Assembly: GCA_018830685.1 (NCBI GenBank)
Contig: JAHJRR010000035.1
Span: 1-7,695, forward strand
Length of the DNA: 7,695 bases
Origin: Nanobdellota archaeon
GTDB taxonomy: Archaea > Nanobdellota > Nanobdellia > Pacearchaeales > GW2011-AR1
Direction: 5' to 3'
Shown here piece after piece: positions 1 to 4,638 of this stretch. The stretch's first letter is position 1. Each line of letters starts with the position of its first letter. Under the pieces are notes generated by a model that worked only from the letters and a program-made list of their open reading frames with translations, was not told the origin of the DNA and did not search any database. The position numbers were made by a program, and so were the translations under genes.

Positions 1-456
1 CTTTTTATTTTTTCTAAACTGCTTACAGAACTCTTTCTTAAACGATTTAAAATTTCTAATACTTAGATAAGCACTCATTGATAAGCTATAAACTGCACCA
101 GAAATCAAGAATATTCCCAGGAAAATCGCAAAAATTTGAACATTGAATAAAAGATAATTGGACAAAGGCAAAATCGCTCCCAATGAAATCATAAGCTTTG
201 CATCGCCACCAGCAAAAAATCTTCCGTAATAAAGTGCGTTACCTAAAACAAAAAAGATACCCAGCCCAATTAGCCCCTGATAAAAGAAAGCGAAATTCCC
301 ATCAAACAAGCTCCAAAAGAACCTAAAGGCTAATGCAAAAATTATCAAAGAAAAGTTAAGCCAATTCGCAACCTCTCGCGTTTTCAAATCCTGCACAACC
401 GCAAAAACTATCCACGCCAACGCGAGAACAAATAAAAAAACTACTTCAAGAGCCAT
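1..456 (-). CDS. A24-family prepilin/preflagellin peptidase, C-terminus cut by the window edge
   Basis: This is an integral membrane aspartyl protease that would cleave class III signal peptides from the pilin-like proteins encoded upstream. The reading frame is open from the ATG at 456 to base 1 without a stop, giving 152 residues. Two A24 landmarks are visible. The first is D23 in QDLKTREVANW, after the first membrane segment (about residues 3-20). The second is D85 in AGGDAKL, followed by SLGAILP, which resembles CpaA/PilD-type peptidases. Further hydrophobic segments lie around 33-50, 60-78 and 104-127. A GTG directly before the ATG could also be a start, but a TATA-like element about 26 bp upstream fits leaderless initiation here. 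The family call is firm. The substrate assignment is inferred from the many class III signals in the same locus, and the missing C-terminus prevents a check of full length. Confidence 0.9.
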   Translation of the reverse strand, partial: MALEVVFLFVLALAWIVFAVVQDLKTREVANWLNFSLIIFALAFRFFWSLFDGNFAFFYQGLIGLGIFFVLGNALYYGRFFAGGDAKLMISLGAILPLSNYLLFNVQIFAIFLGIFLISGAVYSLSMSAYLSIRNFKSFKKEFCKQFRKNKK

Positions 457-476
457 CACAAAAAATAGTCAAACAC

Positions 477-487
477 ATTTATAAAAT
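477..487 (-). promoter_or_regulatory. TATA box of the prepilin peptidase gene
   Basis: On the minus strand ATTTTATAAAT is centred about 26 bp before the ATG at 456. That is the usual archaeal TATA-to-start distance for a leaderless transcript. No Shine-Dalgarno-like sequence lies in between. Confidence 0.5.
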
Positions 488-494
488 ATCTGAA

Positions 495-632
495 TCACTT
501 ACGCCTCTTTCCCTTCACTTCATCTCTAACAGTTCTTCCTCTTCCCCCTTTTTTGTAAGGATACTTCCGATTCTCTTTTCGCTTAACCTTTCCTTTATTT
601 CTCCGTTCAGAAAAACCACAATCATCAGCCAT
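495..632 (-). CDS. 45-residue highly basic protein of unknown function
   Basis: I do not recognise this protein. It starts at ATG 632 (MADDCGFSERRNKGK) and ends with TGA at 495-497. Lysine and arginine make up close to 40% of the residues, spread along the chain with glycines (KKGGRGR) and a basic C-terminus (KGKRRK). It has no membrane segment and a single Cys at position 5. The composition suggests nucleic acid or ribosome binding, but that is only inference. It has its own TATA-like element ending about 20 bp upstream and no ribosome binding site, so leaderless translation is likely. It sits between the prepilin peptidase and the Cys-rich pilin-like gene, all on the same strand. The main support is the plausible promoter, the tight fit between neighbours and the absence of any competing frame. 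A chance ORF cannot be excluded. Confidence 0.55.
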   Translation of the reverse strand: MADDCGFSERRNKGKVKRKENRKYPYKKGGRGRTVRDEVKGKRRK

Positions 633-650
633 TATAAATTATAGAATCAA

Positions 651-661
651 GAATTTAAAAA
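651..661 (-). promoter_or_regulatory. TATA-like box of the 45-residue basic protein gene
   Basis: The minus-strand sequence TTTTTAAATTC is centred about 24 bp upstream of the ATG at 632. It begins a few bases after the stop of the preceding gene, and its T-run may double as that gene's termination signal. Confidence 0.4.
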
Positions 662-667
662 TTATTG

Positions 668-1033
668 CTAAGCAGAACATAAAGACGCCAAGGAAGGACA
701 CTTGTTCACACCATAATTTCTATCCTTGTAATCCTCACTATTAGCAAGATTATTACACGTTGCAGGGAACTCATCATTAATTCCATCATTCACATTTCGA
801 AGCGTCTGGCAATAATCAAACTGCGCTCCAGTCGTACAAGCGGTATCGCAAGCAGTCACAACATTCTGAACATTATTTGTCTTAACAAAAGGAAGAATCC
901 TACCCCATCCAATTGTAAATCCAAGAATTAAAACAACTAGAACAGTTATCCCAAGAATTATTAAAATAATTGCATTAACACTCAGACCCTGACCCCTAAC
1001 ATCTCTTAGAACACCCCTTCTTTTTCCATCCAT
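668..1033 (-). CDS. Cys-rich class III signal pilin-like protein (121 aa)
   Basis: This is a small secreted or membrane-anchored protein with an archaeal prepilin-like N-terminus. The basic stretch KRRGVLRDVRG ends at G14. It is followed by QGLSVN and a roughly 25-residue hydrophobic helix (about 19-43), so cleavage between G14 and Q15 by the A24 peptidase is expected. The extracytoplasmic part carries six cysteines (C62, C66, C75, C93, C112, C119), an even number consistent with three disulfides. The gene appears to be its own transcription unit: a TATA-like TTTTTAAACA lies about 26 bp before the ATG, in the 42-bp gap after the 101-aa gene. It could be a minor pilin, a tip adhesin or a small secreted Cys-stabilised protein. 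The N-terminal class is convincing, while the precise role is unknown. Confidence 0.8.
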   Translation of the reverse strand: MDGKRRGVLRDVRGQGLSVNAIILIILGITVLVVLILGFTIGWGRILPFVKTNNVQNVVTACDTACTTGAQFDYCQTLRNVNDGINDEFPATCNNLANSEDYKDRNYGVNKCPSLASLCSA

Positions 1034-1052
1034 ACTAAATAGATGTTTATTT

Positions 1053-1062
1053 TGTTTAAAAA
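1053..1062 (-). promoter_or_regulatory. TATA box of the Cys-rich pilin-like gene
   Basis: Minus-strand TTTTTAAACA is centred about 26 bp before the ATG at 1033, fitting a leaderless transcript. A second candidate, TTTATAAAA (about 1066-1074), lies further upstream and would give a leader of about 11 nt. Confidence 0.45.
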
Positions 1063-1075
1063 TGTTTTTATAAAA

Positions 1076-1381
1076 TCAAGGAAGATAAAACTTAACCGAA
1101 ACTCCTTCTCCTTCAGAAAGAATATATCTTCCAAGTTTATCAGGCTCAATCCCAAAAAGAATTTCTAAATCACTTTCAGAAACACCTACCTCTCGATAAA
1201 GTTCAATTCTCTTCGCAGAAACTACTGCATCATCTATGATACTCGCAGAACCAAAACCCCTCTTAAATGCCCTATCTGAAGTATAAAAACTAAAGATTGT
1301 CAGAGCACAAATTGCAAGAACGCCGATTACAAGAATCACAACAGGGACCTCTCCACGCTTGTTGTTAATTAAATTTTTCAT
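1076..1381 (-). CDS. Short pilin-like protein, last gene of cluster II (101 aa)
   Basis: The N-terminus MKNLINNKRG followed by EVPVVILVIGVLAI is a class III-like prepilin signal. A basic stretch ends at G10, an acidic residue follows directly, and the hydrophobic helix covers about 12-34. The mature domain is only about 65 residues. It is mixed in charge, with SVSESDLEILFGIEPDKLG-like polar segments, and the sole Cys is inside the membrane helix, so no disulfide is expected. The gene starts nine bases after the stop of the 173-aa gene and is probably translated from the same message. No strong ribosome binding site is seen. It is likely a minor pilin or pseudopilin-like subunit. I do not recognise a named family. 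Confidence 0.78.
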   Translation of the reverse strand: MKNLINNKRGEVPVVILVIGVLAICALTIFSFYTSDRAFKRGFGSASIIDDAVVSAKRIELYREVGVSESDLEILFGIEPDKLGRYILSEGEGVSVKFYLP

Positions 1382-1390
1382 TTTCTAAAA

Positions 1391-1912
1391 TTAATTACCT
1401 GTAACAGAAGGTGCTAAAACCATCTCAACCTCCCTTTCAGCATCTAAAGATATTTTCTCTATCACAAGAGGAACCTCTCCGGCACCGTAATAAGCAGAAT
1501 CACCAGCGCCCCATAAACCCCCAGAAGGCCTCCCCTCAAAATAATCATTTTTTCTTAATCCGACTCCATTAAAACCAATCCCAATCCATGTTTTATGATA
1601 ATCCGACCCATAAAACTCCTCAAAAATACTTATAGCAAGCTCCCCATTAAACTCATTCAAATCCCCATCAGTCTTAAGTTGCTCATATATCGAAGTGCCA
1701 CTCACATCTTCAGTCAATAACCAAGAATAAAAAGAAATTCTTGCAGAAAAATCTCCATTAATTCCGAAAATATGTTTGTTATCCCCCCCAAAGTAAAACG
1801 CGGAAGCAAACACCGAAATCAGTAAAATCACAACAATCGCCACAGTTGCAAATATCCAAGTCACGGTTTCTCCAACCTGCCCCTTATTATTCCAAAAAAA
1901 CTTAGTTGACAT
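1391..1912 (-). CDS. Pilin-like protein with class III signal NKG/QVGE (173 aa)
   Basis: NNKGQVGETVTW gives a textbook archaeal prepilin site. Cleavage is expected after G11, and a Glu (E15) near the start of the hydrophobic helix (about 17-40) recalls the conserved Glu5 of type IV pilins. The mature domain of about 130 residues has no cysteine and is rich in Gly, Asp and aromatic residues (for example FEGRPSGGLWGAG near 125-137), suggesting an extracellular beta-rich fold. The gene overlaps the 162-aa gene by 11 bases. A GGAG lies five bases before the ATG, one of the few Shine-Dalgarno-like sites here and consistent with translation inside a message. Its size and clean signal make it a candidate for a more abundant filament subunit, but expression level cannot be seen. 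Confidence 0.82.
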   Translation of the reverse strand: MSTKFFWNNKGQVGETVTWIFATVAIVVILLISVFASAFYFGGDNKHIFGINGDFSARISFYSWLLTEDVSGTSIYEQLKTDGDLNEFNGELAISIFEEFYGSDYHKTWIGIGFNGVGLRKNDYFEGRPSGGLWGAGDSAYYGAGEVPLVIEKISLDAEREVEMVLAPSVTGN

Positions 1913-2390
1913 TTTTCTCCGTCTTTCTCACAACAGAAAGTATACTCAATTTATACTGATTACCTTCAGAATCAAGAACATAAACACCTCTGCTAAAGCA
2001 AACAGGAAAACCTCTTCCATTTAATGCACAACTCTCCGCCAAATCAGAATTTCCTTCTTCATGAGAGAATATCTCTTCACCCGAAACAAAATCAGAAATT
2101 TCAACAGAAACAAAATACTGCCCACTCTTTTCCCAGCCGTAAATCTCCTCTGTTTCAAAATTCAAATCACAATTCTCTAGAAAATTATCTGAAAATCCCT
2201 CATCCCTAAAAAATTCATCCAATCGAACGCCATTCAAAAAACACTCAACAGTTCTGTCAGTAAGTTTCTGTGCCTCGGCATTCCGAACATCATACGGCTC
2301 ACCATAAAAAGAATAAACCATAAACACCACAGCACCTGCTACAATGAACAAAATCGCAAACCAATAAACCGAAACAATCTTATCTCCCAT
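1902..2390 (-). CDS. Membrane-anchored pilin-like protein with four cysteines (162 aa)
   Basis: The N-terminus MGDKIVSVYWF leads into a hydrophobic helix (about 8-28) but lacks the basic stretch seen in its neighbours. It may be an unprocessed membrane anchor, or have a very short leader cut after G2. After the helix comes EPYDVRNAEAQKLTDRTVEC, an amphipathic stretch typical of the stalk of pilin-like proteins. Four cysteines (C50, C74, C121, C131) could form two disulfides outside the cell. Its ATG overlaps the stop of the 130-aa gene by one base (TAATG), so translation is probably coupled. From memory, proteins of this pattern recur in pilin clusters of DPANN archaea, but I cannot name a family. 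The function, minor pilin or assembly factor, is inferred from context. Confidence 0.75.
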   Translation of the reverse strand: MGDKIVSVYWFAILFIVAGAVVFMVYSFYGEPYDVRNAEAQKLTDRTVECFLNGVRLDEFFRDEGFSDNFLENCDLNFETEEIYGWEKSGQYFVSVEISDFVSGEEIFSHEEGNSDLAESCALNGRGFPVCFSRGVYVLDSEGNQYKLSILSVVRKTEKNVN

Positions 2391-2782
2391 TATTTCTCAG
2401 TTATGAAAAAAATATACCTCCCTCCATTCTGAGAATCAAAACTCGCTACAACATCGACATCATTAAAAAAAGAATAGCTATAACCCCCCTCCCCTCCAAG
2501 GACAACCTTTACCACATTCCCGTCGATGCTTACAATCTTCCCGGGAGCTACCCCCTCCTTAATTGCAATCTCAATAGCATCGCTCATGTCAAGAGTAACA
2601 GTCATCACAGGCTCAGCCGAATCAATAATCAAAGCTATCTCTTTTGCATACTTTTCTTCCAAAACAGCCGCCGCGCCCATCTTAGAAAACAAGAACAACA
2701 CAAGAATAGAAAGAAAAACCAAGTTAAGAATTATAAAAATAATATTCTCGGTCAAAATATTCGCTCTCTTTAATTGCCTCAT
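2390..2782 (-). CDS. Pilin-like protein with KRA/NILTE signal (130 aa)
   Basis: MRQLKRANILTENIIFIILN has a basic leader ending in KRA. Five residues into the presumed mature chain is a Glu (E12), followed by a hydrophobic helix to about residue 33. This is the type IV prepilin pattern with Ala rather than Gly at the cleavage site. After the helix, EKYAKEIALIIDSAEP (about 43-58) forms an amphipathic continuation. The rest is a small cysteine-free, beta-rich domain with glycines around 96-100. It begins one base after the stop of the 244-aa gene and overlaps the next gene by one base, so the three are almost surely co-transcribed. A role as a minor pilin is likely. The -1 Ala is tolerated by some archaeal peptidases, but processing is not shown here. 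Confidence 0.8.
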   Translation of the reverse strand: MRQLKRANILTENIIFIILNLVFLSILVLFLFSKMGAAAVLEEKYAKEIALIIDSAEPVMTVTLDMSDAIEIAIKEGVAPGKIVSIDGNVVKVVLGGEGGYSYSFFNDVDVVASFDSQNGGRYIFFITEK

Positions 2783-2783
2783 T

Positions 2784-3518
2784 TTATGATTTAGTCAAAA
2801 ATTTATCGCAACCTACAGTAGCATAATTTTCAGGAGTTTTCTCTAAGAGAACAACTGGAACCTGCTCACTTCCCCATCTAGATAAAGCAACACCTTGAGA
2901 AATTCCTGTTAAAACAAAATAAGTCTTTTCAAAATTAAGAGATTCATCAAGATACCCCTCAATAGGAATTTTTGTTCCAATATCTTCAAGAGCATTCGTC
3001 CCATAAAGATACTGTAAATAAGTTTGAGAAGAAGTTGTAGAATTTGTTCTCATATAATTATACAAATCATCATAAGTAACTGTCTTAGAACTCTGCAGAG
3101 TCTCATCAAAACCCACAATAGAACAAATAGAACATGCAACATCATTAAATAAACCTCTGTCAATATAATTTACTTCACCCTCGCCAAACATCCACCAACA
3201 ATTAACCAACTCTTCTGCTAAGGCATTCATAACTGTAATTTTATCAGAAGCATCCACCTCTCTTGTCAAAGTTTCCGTCAAACCCTCGCATTCGCCACCA
3301 CCAGAAACACAAACATACTCCGTCCTACAATCTAAAGTTCCAGCAAGAGAGGCAGTCGTGTCCCTCAAAACAACAGAGTTATGACAAATCTCTTGATTGG
3401 AAGTCGACCCAAGATTAAGCTGAAAAAAAAGAAATAAGATTATTATAAAACTCGCTATGAGAACTATAAGCGTGACAAGCTGCTTAGTCGTAATCTCCCC
3501 TTTTTTAAAAAAACCCAT
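2784..3518 (-). CDS. Large Cys-rich class III signal pilin-like protein, first gene of cluster II (244 aa)
   Basis: From ATG 3518 the protein begins MGFFKKG, then EITTKQLVTL and a hydrophobic helix to about residue 34. This is a KKG/E class III prepilin site. The long extracytoplasmic part carries eight cysteines (C45, C64, C70, C77, C107, C129, C132, C237), including CSIC, plus an aromatic NCWWMFGEGEVNY block, and could be disulfide-braced. An in-frame GTG nine bases upstream (3527) is an alternative start. I prefer the ATG because the TATA box TTTATAAT lies 26 bp before it, and because the cluster I promoter has exactly the same TATA-to-ATG distance. The size and cysteines suggest a tip or minor pilin rather than the bulk subunit. 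I have the impression that this protein recurs in Woesearchaeota/Pacearchaeota pilin loci, but it has no name I can give. Confidence 0.82.
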   Translation of the reverse strand: MGFFKKGEITTKQLVTLIVLIASFIIILFLFFQLNLGSTSNQEICHNSVVLRDTTASLAGTLDCRTEYVCVSGGGECEGLTETLTREVDASDKITVMNALAEELVNCWWMFGEGEVNYIDRGLFNDVACSICSIVGFDETLQSSKTVTYDDLYNYMRTNSTTSSQTYLQYLYGTNALEDIGTKIPIEGYLDESLNFEKTYFVLTGISQGVALSRWGSEQVPVVLLEKTPENYATVGCDKFLTKS

Positions 3519-3550
3519 AACTCCCACAAGATAAACTAAATTATAAAGTT
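3519..3550 (-). promoter_or_regulatory. Cluster II promoter, near-copy of the cluster I promoter
   Basis: On the minus strand AACTTTATAATTTAG is followed by TTTATCTT and ends at the ATG. The TATA core TTTATAAT (3540-3547) is 26 bp from the ATG, so the transcript is probably leaderless. The 32 bases match the region before the 57-aa gene (4813-4844) at 25 positions without any gap. Confidence 0.75.
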
Positions 3551-3557
3551 AACTAAA

Positions 3558-3605
3558 TCAATCAAGTTGATTAACAACTCTTCCACATTGAAGACAAAAT
3601 ACCAT
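3558..3605 (-). CDS. Possible 15-residue leaderless micro-ORF with a CxxC motif
   Basis: The frame reads MVFCLQCGRVVNQLD and stops at TGA 3558-3560. It starts with two cysteines in a CLQCG arrangement, like the first half of a zinc ribbon. A TATA-like TTTTTATAG (3630-3638) lies about 28 bp before the ATG, which is the spacing used elsewhere in this window. It could be a real micropeptide, the stub of a decayed zinc-ribbon gene, or chance. Support is weak because the ORF is so short. Confidence 0.2.
   Translation of the reverse strand: MVFCLQCGRVVNQLD
3560..3572. promoter_or_regulatory. 13-bp palindrome upstream of the cluster II promoter, possible operator
   Basis: AATCAAGTTGATT is a perfect inverted repeat around a central G, ten bases upstream of the conserved promoter element of cluster II. 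An overlapping, looser AATCAA-N5-TTGATT repeat (3556-3572) shares the right arm. The position suits a transcription factor site. No copy is seen upstream of the cluster I promoter, so it may add cluster-specific control. In AT-rich DNA such palindromes also arise by chance. Confidence 0.35.
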
Positions 3606-3644
3606 ATTATACTTCAATAAAAATCAAACTATAAAAAGATTTAC

Positions 3645-3670
3645 AAAAGAAAAATTTAGAAAAAGGAAAA
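3645..3670 (-). terminator. U-tract terminator after the tRNA-like gene
   Basis: Just after the trailer of the tRNA-like RNA the minus strand reads TTTTCCTTTTTC and then further T4-T5 runs to 3645. Archaeal RNA polymerase terminates at such oligo-U stretches, so the transcript likely ends here. Confidence 0.5.
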
Positions 3671-3673
3671 GGC

Positions 3674-3770
3674 ACAGAGGCGCCCAGCCGGGAATCGAAC
3701 CCAGATGTCTGTGAAGACCCAGAGTATCAATCTGGTACCTTACCATTAGGTTTCTGAGGCAAACCTCTGC
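3674..3770 (-). other. Leader/trailer helix enclosing the tRNA-like RNA
   Basis: The predicted 5' end GCAGAGG (3764-3770) can pair with CCTCTGT (3674-3680), a 7-bp helix with one terminal G-U pair. It stacks outside the tRNA acceptor stem across a small TTT/G internal loop. The predicted transcription start coincides with the first base of this helix, so the primary transcript would be a closed structure of about 97 nt. Confidence 0.45.
3681..3760 (-). tRNA. Atypical tRNA-like gene with GAU (Ile) anticodon loop and long variable arm, possibly a pseudogene
   Basis: The 80-nt minus-strand sequence folds as a cloverleaf. The D-arm is ACCT-AATGGTA-AGGT with A14, G18-G19 and A21. The anticodon arm is CCAGA-TTGATAC-TCTGG with U33 and GAU. 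The T-arm is CTGGG-TTCGATT-CCCGG. Several features are wrong for a normal archaeal tRNA-Ile. The variable region is 14 nt and forms a GTCT-TCAC-AGAC hairpin, as in class II tRNAs, which in archaea are only Ser and Leu. Position 8 is A rather than the near-universal U. The acceptor pairs GCC-CAG with CTGGGC only if T4 is bulged, leaving G as discriminator, and no CCA is encoded. A TATA box 26 bp before base 3770 implies a 10-nt leader that pairs with the trailer. It may be a decayed, phage-like or non-decoding tRNA-derived RNA. Tertiary and charging identity cannot be judged here. Confidence 0.5.
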
Positions 3771-3790
3771 AAAAAATTATGGGCAGAAAC

Positions 3791-3800
3791 ATTTATATAA
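3791..3800 (-). promoter_or_regulatory. TATA box of the tRNA-like gene
   Basis: Minus-strand TTATATAAAT is centred about 26 bp before base 3770, where the leader helix begins. It lies about 45 bp from the CCTAATGG of the D-arm, nearly the same distance as in the duplicate copy next to it. Confidence 0.55.
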
Positions 3801-3870
3801 CTGTTGAATCTGATAACAACAGAATCTGTGAAGACCTTACCATTAGGCTCTCGCTGAAACCTATCACCTC
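3801..3870 (-). pseudogene. Partial duplicate of the tRNA-like gene lacking the anticodon arm
   Basis: The 23 bases at 3825-3847 match the neighbouring tRNA-like gene exactly, but as a junction of two separated blocks (3708-3719 and 3740-3750). The 20 bases in between, which hold the anticodon arm, are missing, apparently by deletion between short ACC repeats. Looser similarity extends upstream through AGGTTT at 3857-3862. Downstream, a hairpin CTGTTG-N10-CAACAG (3801-3822) stands where the T-arm would be, with a loop TTATCAGATT reminiscent of an enlarged TTCGATT. No 3' acceptor strand is visible before the next promoter. It is either a tRNA pseudogene or a tRNA-derived small RNA. Retention of a TATA box leaves transcription possible. 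Confidence 0.5.
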
Positions 3871-3890
3871 AGCACTTTTGTTTCTTTTTC

Positions 3891-3898
3891 AATTATAA
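3891..3898 (-). promoter_or_regulatory. TATA box of the duplicate tRNA-like copy
   Basis: Minus-strand TTATAATT begins at the base following the TGA of the 34-aa gene. It predicts a start near 3868-3870 (GAGGTGATAGG). The distance to CCTAATGG is about 47 bp against 45 bp in the intact copy, suggesting that promoter and gene were duplicated together. Confidence 0.4.
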
Positions 3899-4003
3899 TC
3901 AAATCCCAACACCCAATGCCCGCAAAAGAAAATAGATTCCTGCAAGTGCGATTCCAAAAAACACAACCCATATCAAATAACGAATCATTTCTTCAAGTTC
4001 CAT
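3899..4003 (-). CDS. 34-residue single-pass membrane microprotein, last gene of cluster I
   Basis: The frame reads MELEEMIRYLIW, then one hydrophobic segment (about 7-27), and ends LLRALGVGI with TGA at 3899-3901. The acidic N-terminus and the Arg after the helix suggest an N-out or peripheral insertion, but this is uncertain. Its ATG overlaps the stop of the 159-aa gene by one base (TGATG), which argues for coupled translation and for a real gene despite its length. It has no cleavable leader, so it may be a small assembly or stabilising subunit of the pilus machinery. From memory, similar MELEEMI-type microproteins occur in related archaeal pilin clusters, but I cannot name a family. Confidence 0.68.
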   Translation of the reverse strand: MELEEMIRYLIWVVFFGIALAGIYFLLRALGVGI

Positions 4004-4482
4004 CAGCTCTTCCTCAGAATAATCGCTTCACTCCGGTCAATACTCAAAACCAGGGGAGGATTTACAATTTTAATTGGAACCTGTTCCTCACTATCTGAAA
4101 CAACTAAAACTCTCAAAGAAGTTTCCAAGCAAACCCCATCATCACTATCTTCAGAATAACCATCCGGACCAAAACTATCATAGCTTTTATCTATGAAACA
4201 TAAACAATTCTCCCAACCCAAATTAGAACAAGCCTCCGGACGTTTCTCTTCATAAGGCCAAGAAATCAACCACCATCCCTCAGGATTATAAATCTCAACT
4301 TGCGTCGCACCGACTTCTATCTCCTGAACAAGATAATTTAAAGACTCCGTCGCAAGCTCCAAATCCTTAGCATCCTCCCGTGAACCATAAATTGAAAAAA
4401 GCAAAAACGCAAGAATCCCTATCGAGATTAAAGCAAGTATCATCTTCAAAGTTTCCTCTGCAAGTAAAAAACCCCTCTTCAT
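4003..4482 (-). CDS. Class III signal pilin-like protein with four cysteines (159 aa)
   Basis: MKRGFLLAEETLKMIL is a very short prepilin leader. Cleavage is expected after G4, Glu9-Glu10 (positions 5 and 6 of the mature chain) match the conserved Glu of type IV pilins, and the helix runs to about residue 32. The stalk continues as REDAKDLELATESLNYLVQE. The head domain holds an NPEGWWLISWP motif (66-76) and cysteines C85, C93, C95 and C118, probably two disulfides or a compact Cys-loop. It overlaps the 52-aa gene upstream by four bases (ATGA) and the 34-aa gene downstream by one base. With only one large head domain in cluster I, this is a likely substrate of the peptidase and a structural or minor pilin. 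Confidence 0.83.
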   Translation of the reverse strand: MKRGFLLAEETLKMILALISIGILAFLLFSIYGSREDAKDLELATESLNYLVQEIEVGATQVEIYNPEGWWLISWPYEEKRPEACSNLGWENCLCFIDKSYDSFGPDGYSEDSDDGVCLETSLRVLVVSDSEEQVPIKIVNPPLVLSIDRSEAIILRKS

Positions 4483-4637
4483 TTTATCAAACCCAAGATC
4501 AAATCTCCAACGACCTCCCCTCCCCTAATGAAATCTATAATATAATTATTAAAGAAAAAATAAAGTCCTATGATAACAACCGCAAAAACAAAAACACCAA
4601 TGATAATCTTTATTAAACTCTCTAGAGTCAATTCCAT
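4479..4637 (-). CDS. 52-residue membrane microprotein, pilin-like
   Basis: The chain starts MELTLESLIKIIIGVF. A single hydrophobic helix (about 9-29) is followed by NNYIIDFIRGGEVVGD and a short apolar tail. It resembles a type IV pilin N-terminus that starts directly at the mature position, with Glu at residues 2 and 6 and no basic leader, so it may be inserted without processing. It begins one base after the TAA of the 57-aa gene and overlaps the 159-aa gene by the ATGA arrangement, which fixes it in the operon. The function is unknown. A small structural or scaffold subunit of the filament base is plausible from position alone. Confidence 0.72.
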   Translation of the reverse strand: MELTLESLIKIIIGVFVFAVVIIGLYFFFNNYIIDFIRGGEVVGDLILGLIK

Positions 4638-4638
4638 C

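Noticed and set aside
2024..2209. Plus-strand open frame of 61 codons opposite the 162-aa gene
   Set aside because: It lies wholly antisense to a well-supported pilin-like gene, is rich in Asn/Gln/Ser/Pro as expected from reversed AT-rich code, and has no TATA box or ribosome binding site.
2526..2789. Plus-strand open frame of 87 codons opposite the 130-aa gene
   Set aside because: The hydrophobic stretches are the mirror of the opposite gene's membrane helix; operon overlaps fix the minus-strand frame.
3674..3770. Selenocysteine tRNA or permuted/split tRNA
   Set aside because: The long variable arm and extended outer helix suggested it, but the anticodon loop reads GAU not UCA, and the D-, anticodon- and T-arms are in the ordinary order within one transcript.
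3816..3862. H/ACA or C/D box guide RNA in the duplicate tRNA-like copy
   Set aside because: A GTGATAG and an ACA can be picked out, but no proper C box (RTGATGA) with paired D box and no kink-turn hairpin with correctly spaced ACA is present; similarity to the neighbouring tRNA-like gene explains the sequence better.
4380..4616. Plus-strand open frame of 78 codons
   Set aside because: Spans two overlapping minus-strand genes and is Lys/Asn/Ser-rich with no family resemblance; an antisense shadow.
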